Positions 24,705 to 33,058 of a stretch of DNA of 64,000 nt are shown one piece after another. Numbering within the stretch: the first letter of the stretch is position 1; each line of letters starts with the position of its first letter. The translations under genes and the position numbers were made by a program. The notes under the pieces are model-generated. The model was not told the DNA's origin. It ran no database searches and was given only the letters and a program-made list of their open reading frames with translations. Origin of the DNA: Cognatitamlana sp035818475 (GTDB lineage: Bacteria > Bacteroidota > Bacteroidia > Flavobacteriales > Flavobacteriaceae); assembly GCF_035818475.1 (NCBI RefSeq), contig NZ_JAYMGV010000001.1, positions 2,666,001-2,730,000 on the forward strand. Reading direction: 5' to 3'.

Positions 24705-26704
24705 TGAGTGTTGAGCAAAAAATAAAAGAATTACGAGATGAGTTACGTGAGCACAATTATAAGTATTATGTGCTTGATGAAGCAACAATTTCAGATTATG
24801 ATTTTGATCTAAAACTAAAGGAACTTCAAAACCTCGAAACAAAATATCCTGAGTTTTTTGATGCTAACTCTCCAACACAGCGTGTGGGGGGAGAGGTGAC
24901 CAAAAATTTTGAAACTATTGTTCATGAACATCGTATGTATTCTTTAGATAATTCATATTCAAAAGAAGATTTACAGGATTGGGAGACCCGAATTAAAAAA
25001 CTGGTAGATGGAGAGATTCAATATGCCTGTGAATTGAAGTATGATGGCGCGTCTATTAGCCTGACCTATGAACATGGAAATTTGATAAAGGCAGTTACCA
25101 GAGGAGATGGGTTTCAAGGCGATAATGTAACGGCTAACATTAAGACTATTAAATCTGTGCCTCTGCAATTAAAAGGTGATTTCCCGCCAAAGTTTGATAT
25201 TAGAGGAGAGATTGTGTTGCCTTTTGATGGTTTTAAAAAAATGAATGAAGCCCGTATAGAGCTTGGAGAAGAACCTTATAGAAATCCAAGGAATACGGCT
25301 TCAGGAAGCTTGAAATTACAAGATAGTGTAGAGGTTGCTAAACGACCTTTAGAATGCTTGCTTTATAACTTAAAGGGAACAAAATTAGGAATAACTACCC
25401 AGTTTGAAAGTTTGGAAAAAGCCAGGAAATGGGGGTTTAAAGTGCCCGAAGCAGCAAAATTAGCAGGTTCTATTGATGAGGTTTTGGAATTTGTAGAATA
25501 TTGGGATGTTCACAGGCATGATTTGCCATATGAAACAGATGGGGTTGTTATAAAAGTTAATAATTTACAACAACAGGAAGAGTTAGGGTATACAGCAAAG
25601 GCGCCACGTTGGGCCATGGCTTATAAGTTTAAAGCAGAACAGGTTTCAACAACGCTTAATAGCATTACGTATCAGGTGGGGAGAACCGGGGCGATTACTC
25701 CGGTTGCTAATTTGGAACCGGTAGAATTGGCAGGAACTATAGTAAAACGAGCCTCCCTTCATAACGCAGACCAAATAGAAAAGCTTGATATACGAGTAGG
25801 AGATGTAGTATATGTTGAAAAAGGAGGGGAAATCATTCCTAAGATTCTTGGAGTAGATTTAACAAAACGACCAGTAGATTCAAAGCCTACAGAATATATA
25901 GCATTTTGCCCGGAATGTCATACAGAATTGATAAGGGAAGAAGGGGAAGCCCAACATTATTGTCCAAACTATAATGGGTGTAATCCTCAAATAATTGGAA
26001 GAATTCAGCATTATATATCTCGTAAAGCTATGGATATAGATGGACTTGGCGGAGAGACTGTGGCGCTTTTAGTGAATGAAGGCTTGATTTATAATTATTC
26101 AGACCTATATGAGTTGTCTAAAGAACAGATTGTTCCTTTAGAGCGTATGGCAGAGAAAAGTGCAGAGAACTTAATTAACGGTATTAGAGAATCTAAGAAC
26201 ATTCCGTTTGAACGTGTATTGTATGCTTTAGGGATTCGTTATGTAGGAGAAACCGTGGCTAAAAAGTTGGCTAAACATTATAAGAGTATTGATACCATAA
26301 TAAAGGCTTCAACTGAAGATTTGGTTAATGTTGACGAAATAGGTATTAAGATTGCCGAAAGTGTAAATGCGTTTTTTACTTCAGAAGCAAATAATTATAT
26401 AGTAGACCGTTTAAAGCAATTTGGGGTCCAGTTAGAAATATCTGCTGAACAGCTGGAAGGCCAAACAGAACTACTTAAGGGGGATACTATAGTTGTATCA
26501 GGTGTCTTTGAATATGTTTCAAGAAATGAACTTAAAAAACTGATTGAAGACAATGGAGGCAAGGTGAGTAGTTCTATTTCTTCAAAAACAAGCTACATTG
26601 TTGCCGGAGCTAATATGGGACCCAGCAAGAAAGATAAAGCAGAAAAGTTAGGTGTTCTTTTAATTAAAGAAAGTGAATTCCTTCAAAAAATCAATTATTT
26701 TTAA
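24704..26704 (+). CDS. ligA: NAD-dependent DNA ligase LigA
   Basis: 666 residues, standard length. Adenylation domain with active-site K112 in ELKYDGAS; OB fold near 320-400; a Cys4-type zinc finger at about 405-430 (CPECH and CPNYNGC); helix-hairpin-helix repeats; and a C-terminal BRCT domain (VVSGVFEYVSRNELKKLI). It seals nicks in replication and repair. Start at ATG 24704, with a GTG one codon upstream as an alternative. Third gene of the GNAT-prmC-ligA operon. Confidence 0.97.
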   Translation: MSVEQKIKELRDELREHNYKYYVLDEATISDYDFDLKLKELQNLETKYPEFFDANSPTQRVGGEVTKNFETIVHEHRMYSLDNSYSKEDLQDWETRIKKLVDGEIQYACELKYDGASISLTYEHGNLIKAVTRGDGFQGDNVTANIKTIKSVPLQLKGDFPPKFDIRGEIVLPFDGFKKMNEARIELGEEPYRNPRNTASGSLKLQDSVEVAKRPLECLLYNLKGTKLGITTQFESLEKARKWGFKVPEAAKLAGSIDEVLEFVEYWDVHRHDLPYETDGVVIKVNNLQQQEELGYTAKAPRWAMAYKFKAEQVSTTLNSITYQVGRTGAITPVANLEPVELAGTIVKRASLHNADQIEKLDIRVGDVVYVEKGGEIIPKILGVDLTKRPVDSKPTEYIAFCPECHTELIREEGEAQHYCPNYNGCNPQIIGRIQHYISRKAMDIDGLGGETVALLVNEGLIYNYSDLYELSKEQIVPLERMAEKSAENLINGIRESKNIPFERVLYALGIRYVGETVAKKLAKHYKSIDTIIKASTEDLVNVDEIGIKIAESVNAFFTSEANNYIVDRLKQFGVQLEISAEQLEGQTELLKGDTIVVSGVFEYVSRNELKKLIEDNGGKVSSSISSKTSYIVAGANMGPSKKDKAEKLGVLLIKESEFLQKINYF

Positions 26705-26706
26705 AA

Positions 26707-26762
26707 TTTTATCGATAAAATGTAATTTTTTAACGATTAATTGTAAAAAATAATTATATTTG
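26707..26762 (+). promoter_or_regulatory. Palindrome-bearing promoter A (shared architecture with 28020-28075)
   Basis: TTTTATCGATAAAA, a perfect 14-bp palindrome at 26707-26720 (centre 26713.5), is followed by TTAACG near 26730-26735 and TATATTTG at 26755-26762, a TAnnTTTG box. Palindrome centre to box start is 41.5 bp and to the C of TTAACG 20.5 bp, both identical in the promoter of the paralogue at 28101. The palindrome sits near -52, where an activator dimer would bind. Confidence 0.65.
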
Positions 26763-26785
26763 GCCATTAACCAGAATTACTTGTT

Positions 26786-27538
26786 ATGCCCAAATCTAAA
26801 GTCTTGGCTGGTATCGTTGTAGTGTTGTACATACTTTTTGTTGTTTTTGAGTTTAGCAATAATAATGATGTGGCAATATTTTTTAATGCGTTGTTAATAC
26901 CGGTTATAACAATTTGTTATATTTTAAGCATAAAGAGAAAGAATATATTTTTTCTATTGTTTTTAATATGTTACTCTATATCAGATATATTAGGAGCAAC
27001 CACTCATTATATGTTGTATTATGTTTTTAATCACGAGGACTATCAGATATATTATGAATATGATTATTATGTTGGAAATATACTATATATCTTATCCTAT
27101 TTATTTCTACTCATAAGAGTTTTGAATACTATTTCTTTGCATCATGTTATTAGAAACTTTAAGATCCACATATTAGTTTTGTCCGGTTTGAATGTTTATC
27201 TAATTTATGTATTGCTAATTATTGTGGAACCTAATTTAGAATATAAAAATGAATATTATATAGAATTGATTTACAATATTGTGACGTTACTTTTATTATC
27301 AAGTGCCTTGTTAAATTACATTTATAGAGATAATAAAAAATCATTATATCTATTTTTAGGTTCTTTATTTATTGTGTTTTCAGAAGTGCTGGATGTGGCT
27401 TATATCTATATTGATCAAAAAAGCTTACTAAGTGTTTTAGCTGCAACTTTGGCTATGGGAGCATTCTATTTTTATTATAAGCAAACAACATTCTCTGATA
27501 AGTTATATAATAATGATGAGCAATACATGGTACTTTAG
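26786..27538 (+). CDS. Polytopic membrane protein, remote YhhN/TMEM86-like (paralogue A)
   Basis: 250 residues with about seven hydrophobic segments and almost no soluble loops. The segment FFLLFLICYSISDILG and the later FIVFSEVLDVAYIY have acidic residues in predicted helices, as in the YhhN/TMEM86 (lysoplasmalogenase-like) fold. The match is weak and seen by eye, so the function should be treated as unknown. It shares these two motifs and a closely matched promoter with the gene at 28101 and ends 7 nt from the convergent DoxX gene. The short charged tail is cytoplasmic or periplasmic, not determined. Confidence 0.8.
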   Translation: MPKSKVLAGIVVVLYILFVVFEFSNNNDVAIFFNALLIPVITICYILSIKRKNIFFLLFLICYSISDILGATTHYMLYYVFNHEDYQIYYEYDYYVGNILYILSYLFLLIRVLNTISLHHVIRNFKIHILVLSGLNVYLIYVLLIIVEPNLEYKNEYYIELIYNIVTLLLLSSALLNYIYRDNKKSLYLFLGSLFIVFSEVLDVAYIYIDQKSLLSVLAATLAMGAFYFYYKQTTFSDKLYNNDEQYMVL

Positions 27539-27545
27539 TGATCTT

Positions 27546-27926
27546 TTATTCGCTTTTTAAGAAGGGTATCTCTTTTCTGTAAATAAATAAAATAATAGCA
27601 GACATTATAAATGTAATACATGCAGTTATAAATAATAAGCCTCCATCATTTTTAACCTCAATCCCTATTTGAGTCAGATGCATAAAAATAGCGCCGCCAA
27701 TAATTCCTATAGTTAAAGAAGCCCCAATCCATACCGTTTTGGGCATCAGTATTAGAATCCCGGCAATCAATTCAAAAACCCCAATCATAATTCTACCATA
27801 AGGTTCAAGCCCGGCCTTTTGAAAGATATAGACACTGTCAGGGTGTGCTGAAAATTTGAAGCGTAGGGTTTGAATCAGGATGACTGCAACAATAATTCTC
27901 AGGGCTAATGGGATATATTTTTTCAT
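27546..27926 (-). CDS. DoxX family membrane protein
   Basis: 126 residues with four predicted helices. The first helix ends in FKFSAHPDSVYIFQKAG, followed by GIFELIAGILIL-like GVFELIAGILILMP, the typical DoxX pattern. Members are linked to quinone or thiosulfate metabolism or oxidative stress, but most are uncharacterised. It lies between two related polytopic membrane genes, convergent with one and divergent from the other; its upstream region contains the palindrome at 28020-28033, so shared control is possible. Confidence 0.85.
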   Translation of the reverse strand: MKKYIPLALRIIVAVILIQTLRFKFSAHPDSVYIFQKAGLEPYGRIMIGVFELIAGILILMPKTVWIGASLTIGIIGGAIFMHLTQIGIEVKNDGGLLFITACITFIMSAIILFIYRKEIPFLKSE

Positions 27927-28019
27927 GGTTTGGTTTTTATTTCCTTGTTAGACGAGTAAATAGAGGAAACTTTTCATAAAAGCGTAAAACTATTAGATAA
28001 AAGGTAGGTATTTGTTACG

Positions 28020-28075
28020 TTTTATCGATAAAAGGTGTTTTTTTAACGTTATAATTAAATTAAATCTTATGTTTG
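28020..28075 (+). promoter_or_regulatory. Palindrome-bearing promoter B
   Basis: TTTTATCGATAAAA at 28020-28033 (centre 28026.5), TTAACG near 28043-28048 and TATGTTTG at 28068-28075. All three elements have the same spacing as in promoter A, although the sequences between them and the genes they drive have diverged. It lies in the 174-nt gap between the doxX and paralogue B starts. Confidence 0.65.
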
Positions 28076-28100
28076 GTAAGACCTAACTTATGTTATTATT

Positions 28101-28847
28101 ATGAAAAATTGGAATTTATGTAGTTTCAATACTATAATATTTGCTATACTTTTTTTTCTGCTTTTAGCAAATGTTTTTAGTGTTTTAATGGGAGATAAAT
28201 CATTTATTGAGTATATAAATGTATTAACTATACCGTTATTTTTAATTTTCTCGATACTGAAATATAAACCTGATAATGTTTCGTTTATTTTTTTCTTGCT
28301 TTTTGCATTTTTAAATGATATTTCCGGCATTATCTTTCAGGGCCTCCATACCTTTTATGCAACTAACATATTTTTCATTGCTGCATGCACTCAATTGTTG
28401 ATCATAGTATTACAAAACATTGATCTAAATCGTGTTAGGAAGTCAATTAAAGCATATTTATTAATGATGTTTCTTATTTCTATTTTCTTTTTAAGCTTGA
28501 TTTATGAAACTATTGAAGTTGTCTTGCTGAATCAAATCACAGTAATTTTATTTATGGTAAAATCTTTGGTTTTAATAGTATTAGGTTTATTGTCTTTTGG
28601 GGTGTATTTGAGTGTGCAGAATAAGAAATCAATATGGTTTTTGACTGGCGTAGTGTGCTTGGGGTTTTCTGCAATATTTGATTATTTCAATATTTATTTC
28701 TTAAATGAATGGCGGTTTTTTATGGGGCATAAATTGCTATATGTAACCGGTATATATTTTGCCTTTAAATATGATATCAGTAATAATAGTATGACAACTA
28801 TTAGAAATGCAGACCAAGACAGCTTTCAAAATAATATTTGGGCTTAA
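28101..28847 (+). CDS. Polytopic membrane protein (paralogue B)
   Basis: 248 residues with about eight hydrophobic segments. It resembles paralogue A (26786) in length, helix order and in the motifs FIFFLLFAFLNDISG and CLGFSAIFDYFNIY, but overall identity looks low. The C-terminal tail after FAFKYD is hydrophilic. Function unknown; the YhhN-like relation is even weaker than for paralogue A. The identical promoter layout indicates that both belong to one regulon. Convergent with the phosphoesterase gene 5 nt away. Confidence 0.8.
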   Translation: MKNWNLCSFNTIIFAILFFLLLANVFSVLMGDKSFIEYINVLTIPLFLIFSILKYKPDNVSFIFFLLFAFLNDISGIIFQGLHTFYATNIFFIAACTQLLIIVLQNIDLNRVRKSIKAYLLMMFLISIFFLSLIYETIEVVLLNQITVILFMVKSLVLIVLGLLSFGVYLSVQNKKSIWFLTGVVCLGFSAIFDYFNIYFLNEWRFFMGHKLLYVTGIYFAFKYDISNNSMTTIRNADQDSFQNNIWA

Positions 28848-28852
28848 ATAAA

Positions 28853-29767
28853 CTATACAATAATGGATGTTCCGTTAGCGGATTTGTTTTTGTTGTAATC
28901 AAAATAAAAGTCTATTTTTCCCAAGTAAATACCATAACATCCAACCTGATTTACTAACATGTTTTTACCTTCTGAGTTTTTAACAATAGTTGGCTTGGGT
29001 AAGAACGTATGAGTATGTCCCCCAATTATTAAATCAATATCTTTAGTCGCTTTAGCAAGGTTTAAATCACTTATTCTTTCAGGGTTGTTTTTGTAATTAT
29101 AGCCTAAATGAGACAAACAAATTACAAGATCACAGGCTTCATCTGTTTTTAGAACCCTGCTCATATCTTGAGAAATTTCAATAGGATCCAGGTATTTTGT
29201 TTCCTTATACATTGTAGGATCAACCAAACCGCTTAATTTTATGCCTAAACCAAATACACCTATTTTAATACCGTCTTTAATAAATATCTTATAGGGTTTT
29301 GTATGTGTATCCATGATGGTATTTGAAAAGTCATAGTTAGCTGAAATAAATTCAAATTCAGCATGAGGTAATTGGGCATATAAACCGTCAATTCCATTAT
29401 CAAAATCATGGTTACCAATGGTGGCAGCATCGTATTTTAATTTACTCATAAGTTTGAATTCCAATTCACCTCCATAATAATTAAAATAGGGAGTGCCTTG
29501 AAAAATATCTCCAGCGTCTAACAATAAGGTGTTAGGGTTGTTTTTCCTGAAGGACTCAATTAAACTGGCTCGTCTTGCAACCCCGCCTTTATTGGCATTT
29601 CTACCGTCATTAGGCCCAAAGGCATCAATATGGCTATGTACATCATTAGTGTGTAGTATAGTGATTTTTTTAGTCTTTGTGGTAGTAAATGACTGTAAGC
29701 CTACAGAGCCAATAGCTGTTAAGGCTGTAGCAGCTGTTGTTTGCTGAATAAATTTTCTACGCTTCAT
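28853..29767 (-). CDS. Metallophosphoesterase half of a split 5'-nucleotidase (UshA N-domain)
   Basis: 304 residues. A twin-arginine-like signal, MKRRKFIQQTTAATALTAIG, is followed by a calcineurin-type domain with the metal-site motifs HTNDVHSHID, DAGDIFQG, IGNHDFD, LSHLG and GGHTHT. UshA-type enzymes hydrolyse 5'-nucleotides in the periplasm, but normally carry a C-terminal nucleotide-binding domain, which here is encoded by the next upstream gene (29807). The two genes are 39 nt apart on the same strand and probably form a two-subunit enzyme. Length and motifs indicate a complete catalytic domain. Confidence 0.9.
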   Translation of the reverse strand: MKRRKFIQQTTAATALTAIGSVGLQSFTTTKTKKITILHTNDVHSHIDAFGPNDGRNANKGGVARRASLIESFRKNNPNTLLLDAGDIFQGTPYFNYYGGELEFKLMSKLKYDAATIGNHDFDNGIDGLYAQLPHAEFEFISANYDFSNTIMDTHTKPYKIFIKDGIKIGVFGLGIKLSGLVDPTMYKETKYLDPIEISQDMSRVLKTDEACDLVICLSHLGYNYKNNPERISDLNLAKATKDIDLIIGGHTHTFLPKPTIVKNSEGKNMLVNQVGCYGIYLGKIDFYFDYNKNKSANGTSIIV

Positions 29768-29806
29768 CTGTGTTCAATTTTAATCTAATGTGTTTAGGTT
29801 ATGCTT

Positions 29807-30568
29807 TTATTGATTTTTTTGAATAAATCTGTCATCTATTACCGGACTTAAGGTATCTACTTTTTTAAAATTATCTATTAAAGCATTTCTTATTTTATAA
29901 TCTAAAACATAGAGGCTGTCATTAGGTTGAAAAAAGCTCATATTGTCTCCACCATTATATAAATAATCATTAGTAGCAACATAATAAGTTTTAGTTTGAT
30001 CAATGGGCTTCCCTTTAATTTTGGCTTCAATGATATCATAGTTGTCATCAATAATCAATTTTAGTTTTGATATGGGATGTGCTCTTTTTGCTTGACTTAA
30101 ATAATGTGTTAGCCCGTTTATTTGAGACCCTTTCAGAGCAACAACAACAATACTGTTTTCAAAAGGCATGAGCTGATAAGCAGTTCTGGCTGAAATATTA
30201 CCCTGGGGTAGAATAGAACGAATACCTCCATGATTTAAAAGTACCATATCAATATCAAATCCTGTTCTTTTTTTAAAAACAGGATTGGCTTCTTCGTAAA
30301 CTATATCAGCCATAAGGTTTCCAATTGCCGTATTAAATGTTCCTTCTGTTTTTGAATACGTTTCAGCAGAATAAGCAAGGACGCTATCTAAATCTTTATC
30401 AATGTGAGCTTTATAAGGCTTGATAAAATCTTCAATTTCTGAGCTGGAAGGGAGGCTATCGTTAATTGTAATTCTGCTTCCTTCTATTTTAGTTAAATGT
30501 GATTTTTGGTTCTTACAATTGAAAAAAACTAAAAAATATAACAAAAAAAATAAATGTGTAAACCTCAT
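29807..30568 (-). CDS. 5'-nucleotidase C-terminal domain lipoprotein
   Basis: 253 residues. Lipoprotein signal with a lipobox at YFLVFFNC, then the 5'-nucleotidase C-domain: LGNLMADIVYEEANPVF-like GNLMADIVYEEA, DMVLLNHGGIRSILPQG (the N-G-G-I-R substrate-binding motif) and YNGGDNMSFF. In UshA this domain binds and clamps the nucleotide base; it has no metal site. An in-frame TTG six bases upstream is the only alternative start. It precedes the catalytic half in the same operon. Likely anchored in the membrane while its partner is exported by the Tat route (inference from signals). Confidence 0.9.
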   Translation of the reverse strand: MRFTHLFFLLYFLVFFNCKNQKSHLTKIEGSRITINDSLPSSSEIEDFIKPYKAHIDKDLDSVLAYSAETYSKTEGTFNTAIGNLMADIVYEEANPVFKKRTGFDIDMVLLNHGGIRSILPQGNISARTAYQLMPFENSIVVVALKGSQINGLTHYLSQAKRAHPISKLKLIIDDNYDIIEAKIKGKPIDQTKTYYVATNDYLYNGGDNMSFFQPNDSLYVLDYKIRNALIDNFKKVDTLSPVIDDRFIQKNQ

Positions 30569-30591
30569 ATACAAAACTAATTATTTGAATG

Positions 30592-30616
30592 TACTTTTGC
30601 TACCTTTGCGCAAAGG
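30592..30616 (+). promoter_or_regulatory. Twin promoter boxes with overlapping palindrome
   Basis: TACTTTTG (30592-30599) and TACCTTTG (30601-30608) both match TAnnTTTG. The second lies inside a perfect 14-bp palindrome CCTTTGCGCAAAGG at 30603-30616, 10 nt before the ATG of the DUF6913-like gene. The palindrome could be an operator, or a chance extension of a common promoter sequence. Confidence 0.45.
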
Positions 30617-30626
30617 ATAAAGATAA

Positions 30627-31157
30627 ATGATTTTAAAGGGTTTTAAAGAAAAATCTAATAAAAAGTACTTAAACAAATTGTTGTCAGAAAGACAAGTTAA
30701 TGTTAGTAATGGTGCAATTAAAAGTTTAGGAATTATCCTCAATATTGATGAAGTCAATGATTTAGAAATATTTAAGAGTTTGGCTGAGGTATTAAAAGTC
30801 AGACCTGGTAAATTAAAAATCATAACTTTTTCAGAACATATACAAGAAGACTTAAATTCATGGGATGCTTGTTATCACCCAAAGGATTTTGGTTGGAATG
30901 GGGCTATAAAAAACGTTGAATTACAATCTGTTTTAAGTACAGAGTTTGATGTTTTAGTTAGTTATTATAAAAAGGATATATTAGAATTAAAATTGCTTAC
31001 GGCATTGTCAAAAGGACAATTTAAGATTGGAATTTTGCAAACTGATGAGCGATTGAATGATTTAATAATAAAAACCAGTTTAAAGCAGTTTGACCTGTTT
31101 AAGGCAGAGGCCTTTAAATATTTAAGTATATTAAATAAAATAGATAATAATGAGTAA
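30627..31157 (+). CDS. DUF6913-like conserved protein upstream of dapA
   Basis: 176 residues, soluble, no signal peptide. I recall this family from flavobacteria next to dapA (DUF6913), but cannot confirm the number. Visible features: basic N-terminus (FKEKSNKKYLNKLL), a Rossmann-like alternation of short strands and helices, SLGIILNIDEVND and FDVLVSYYKKDILELKLLTAL. No catalytic motif is recognised. It overlaps dapA by 8 nt and so is translationally coupled to it. Function unknown. Confidence 0.75.
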   Translation: MILKGFKEKSNKKYLNKLLSERQVNVSNGAIKSLGIILNIDEVNDLEIFKSLAEVLKVRPGKLKIITFSEHIQEDLNSWDACYHPKDFGWNGAIKNVELQSVLSTEFDVLVSYYKKDILELKLLTALSKGQFKIGILQTDERLNDLIIKTSLKQFDLFKAEAFKYLSILNKIDNNE

Positions 31158-32025
31158 GTTTCTAGGAACCGGGGTAGCGTTGATAACACCATTTAATTCA
31201 GATTCAAGCATAAATCATGAAGCCTTGGCCAATATTGTGAATTTTAATATAGATAACGGAACAGATTATCTGGTAATTTGCGGTACTACAGGAGAAAGTG
31301 TCACACTTACTAAAGAGGAGAAAAAAGAAGTTGTGGCTACCATATCTAAAGCTAGTAATGGAAGAGTGCCTTTGGTTTTAGGAATTGGCGGAAATAATAC
31401 AGCGCTTATAATAGATGAAATTAAATCAACAGATTTAAGCAATATAGATGCTATTTTATCAGTATCTCCCTATTACAGTAAACCTACTCAGGAAGGCCTT
31501 TATCAGCATTTCAAAGCTATAGCCGAAGCTTCTCCTGTTGATGTTATTTTGTATAATGTACCGGGAAGAACATCAAAAAATATGGAACCCGAAACAACAT
31601 TAAGGCTGGCAAACAATTTTGATAATATTATTGGAGTTAAAGAAGCCGGAAACAATATATCTCAATATTACGAGTTGATTAAGAATAAACCGGATGATTT
31701 TTTGATTATCTCCGGTGATGATGACCTGGCTTTAGGAGCTGTTTTAGCTGGAGGAGCAGGCGTTATTTCTGTAATTGGCCAGGCATTTCCCAAAGAGTTT
31801 TCAAATATGATTCGATTAGGGTTGAAAGGAAATGCTAAAGAGGCTTATAAATTGCATTTTAAGCTTATGGATATAATAGGGTATATTTTTGAAGAGAATA
31901 ACCCGGCAGGAATTAAGGCGGTTTTTGAGGCGCTGAATTTATGCGAAGATACCGTTAGACTACCGTTAGTACCCGCCTCTAATTCATTAAAGAGTAAAAT
32001 AAGTAGTTTTGTAGAAAACTTTTAG
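31150..32025 (+). CDS. dapA: 4-hydroxy-tetrahydrodipicolinate synthase
   Basis: 291 residues, a TIM-barrel aldolase. GTTGESVTLTKEEKK carries the pyruvate/substrate site Thr-Thr pair, and LYNVPGRTS the catalytic Tyr; the Schiff-base lysine is in NIIGVKEAGN. It condenses pyruvate with aspartate semialdehyde, the first committed step of lysine and diaminopimelate synthesis. It overlaps the upstream gene by 8 nt, and the following Kir channel gene starts one base after its stop. Confidence 0.97.
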   Translation: MSKFLGTGVALITPFNSDSSINHEALANIVNFNIDNGTDYLVICGTTGESVTLTKEEKKEVVATISKASNGRVPLVLGIGGNNTALIIDEIKSTDLSNIDAILSVSPYYSKPTQEGLYQHFKAIAEASPVDVILYNVPGRTSKNMEPETTLRLANNFDNIIGVKEAGNNISQYYELIKNKPDDFLIISGDDDLALGAVLAGGAGVISVIGQAFPKEFSNMIRLGLKGNAKEAYKLHFKLMDIIGYIFEENNPAGIKAVFEALNLCEDTVRLPLVPASNSLKSKISSFVENF

Positions 32026-32026
32026 T

Positions 32027-32950
32027 TTGGGTAAAAAAATAAAAGATCCGGGAATAGGCAATTCGTCAGCACAATTGGCTAAACGAATGATTAATAACAA
32101 TGGATCTTTTAATGTTATTCACATAAATAAGTCTAGGCGATTTTCTGAAGCTTATAATTATTTGGTAAATATCTCCTGGTGGCGGTTTTTTACACTGGCT
32201 TTTTTGTCTTATGTCATAGCCAATATAGGATTTGCTTTAATTTATCTGTTTATTGGTGTAGGACAAATTACAACTTCAACAGGGCATGTCCTAAAGGATT
32301 TTTTTAATGCCTTTTTCTTTTCATCACAAACCTTTACCACATTGGGCTATGGTGCTATGTCACCAAATGGAATTGAAAGCGGAATTGTTTCCTCAATAGA
32401 AGCGTTTGTAGGTTTGATGTTTTTTGCGTTTACAACAGGTTTACTTTACGGACGTTTTTCAAAACCCAGAGCAGCAATTAGATTTAGCAAGCATTTGGTT
32501 TTAAGAGATTTTGGTGAGAATAAGGCCATTATGTTTAGAATTGAAAACAACAGAAAGAGTACAATGATAAATCCTGAAGTATCAGTAACATTGACACTTT
32601 CAAAAAAGAACGACAAGGGTGAATATGCAAATAATTTTTATTCCCTTAAATTGGAAAGAAGTAATATAAGCTATTTACCTACAACATGGACCATAGTTCA
32701 TGAGGTTGATAAAGGAACGCCCTTATTTGGTTTATCTGAAAATGAGTTGATAAAACAAAGAGGAGAATTAATCGTTATGGTTAGTTATTATGATGAATCG
32801 TTTAATCAGGTGGTACATCAAATGTATTCTTATTTACTTAATGAGATCAAGCTGAATTACAAATTTGTAAAAGCATATTATTACAATGATAAAGGAGAAA
32901 TGATTCTGGATCATAAACTTTTTGATTGTATAGAATCGTTAAAAAGTTAA
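32027..32950 (+). CDS. Inward-rectifier potassium channel (KirBac type)
   Basis: 307 residues. Two transmembrane helices (about 47-72 and 118-140) flank the pore helix and the selectivity filter TTLGYG at about 103-108, followed by a cytoplasmic beta-sandwich IRK domain (VLRDFGENKAIMFRIENNR). It passes potassium across the inner membrane. The filter reads TLGYG instead of the usual TVGYG or TIGYG. The start is TTG one base after the dapA stop; the next ATG would remove 20 residues of the slide-helix region. Co-transcribed with dapA. Confidence 0.92.
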   Translation: MGKKIKDPGIGNSSAQLAKRMINNNGSFNVIHINKSRRFSEAYNYLVNISWWRFFTLAFLSYVIANIGFALIYLFIGVGQITTSTGHVLKDFFNAFFFSSQTFTTLGYGAMSPNGIESGIVSSIEAFVGLMFFAFTTGLLYGRFSKPRAAIRFSKHLVLRDFGENKAIMFRIENNRKSTMINPEVSVTLTLSKKNDKGEYANNFYSLKLERSNISYLPTTWTIVHEVDKGTPLFGLSENELIKQRGELIVMVSYYDESFNQVVHQMYSYLLNEIKLNYKFVKAYYYNDKGEMILDHKLFDCIESLKS

Positions 32951-33032
32951 ATATAACTTAAACCTTATTTTTACTAGGTTTCAAGAATTACTTTAGCTTG
33001 AAATAATATTTTTAAAATCCATATTAATAACT

Positions 33033-33040
33033 TAATTTTG
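33033..33040 (+). promoter_or_regulatory. Promoter box of bamD
   Basis: TAATTTTG matches TAnnTTTG and ends 18 nt before the bamD ATG. A weak A/T-rich inverted repeat (TTTCAAG/CTTGAAA, 32979-33003) just upstream may end the dapA-kir transcript. Confidence 0.55.
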
Positions 33041-33058
33041 CATCCTGTTTAAAAATCT

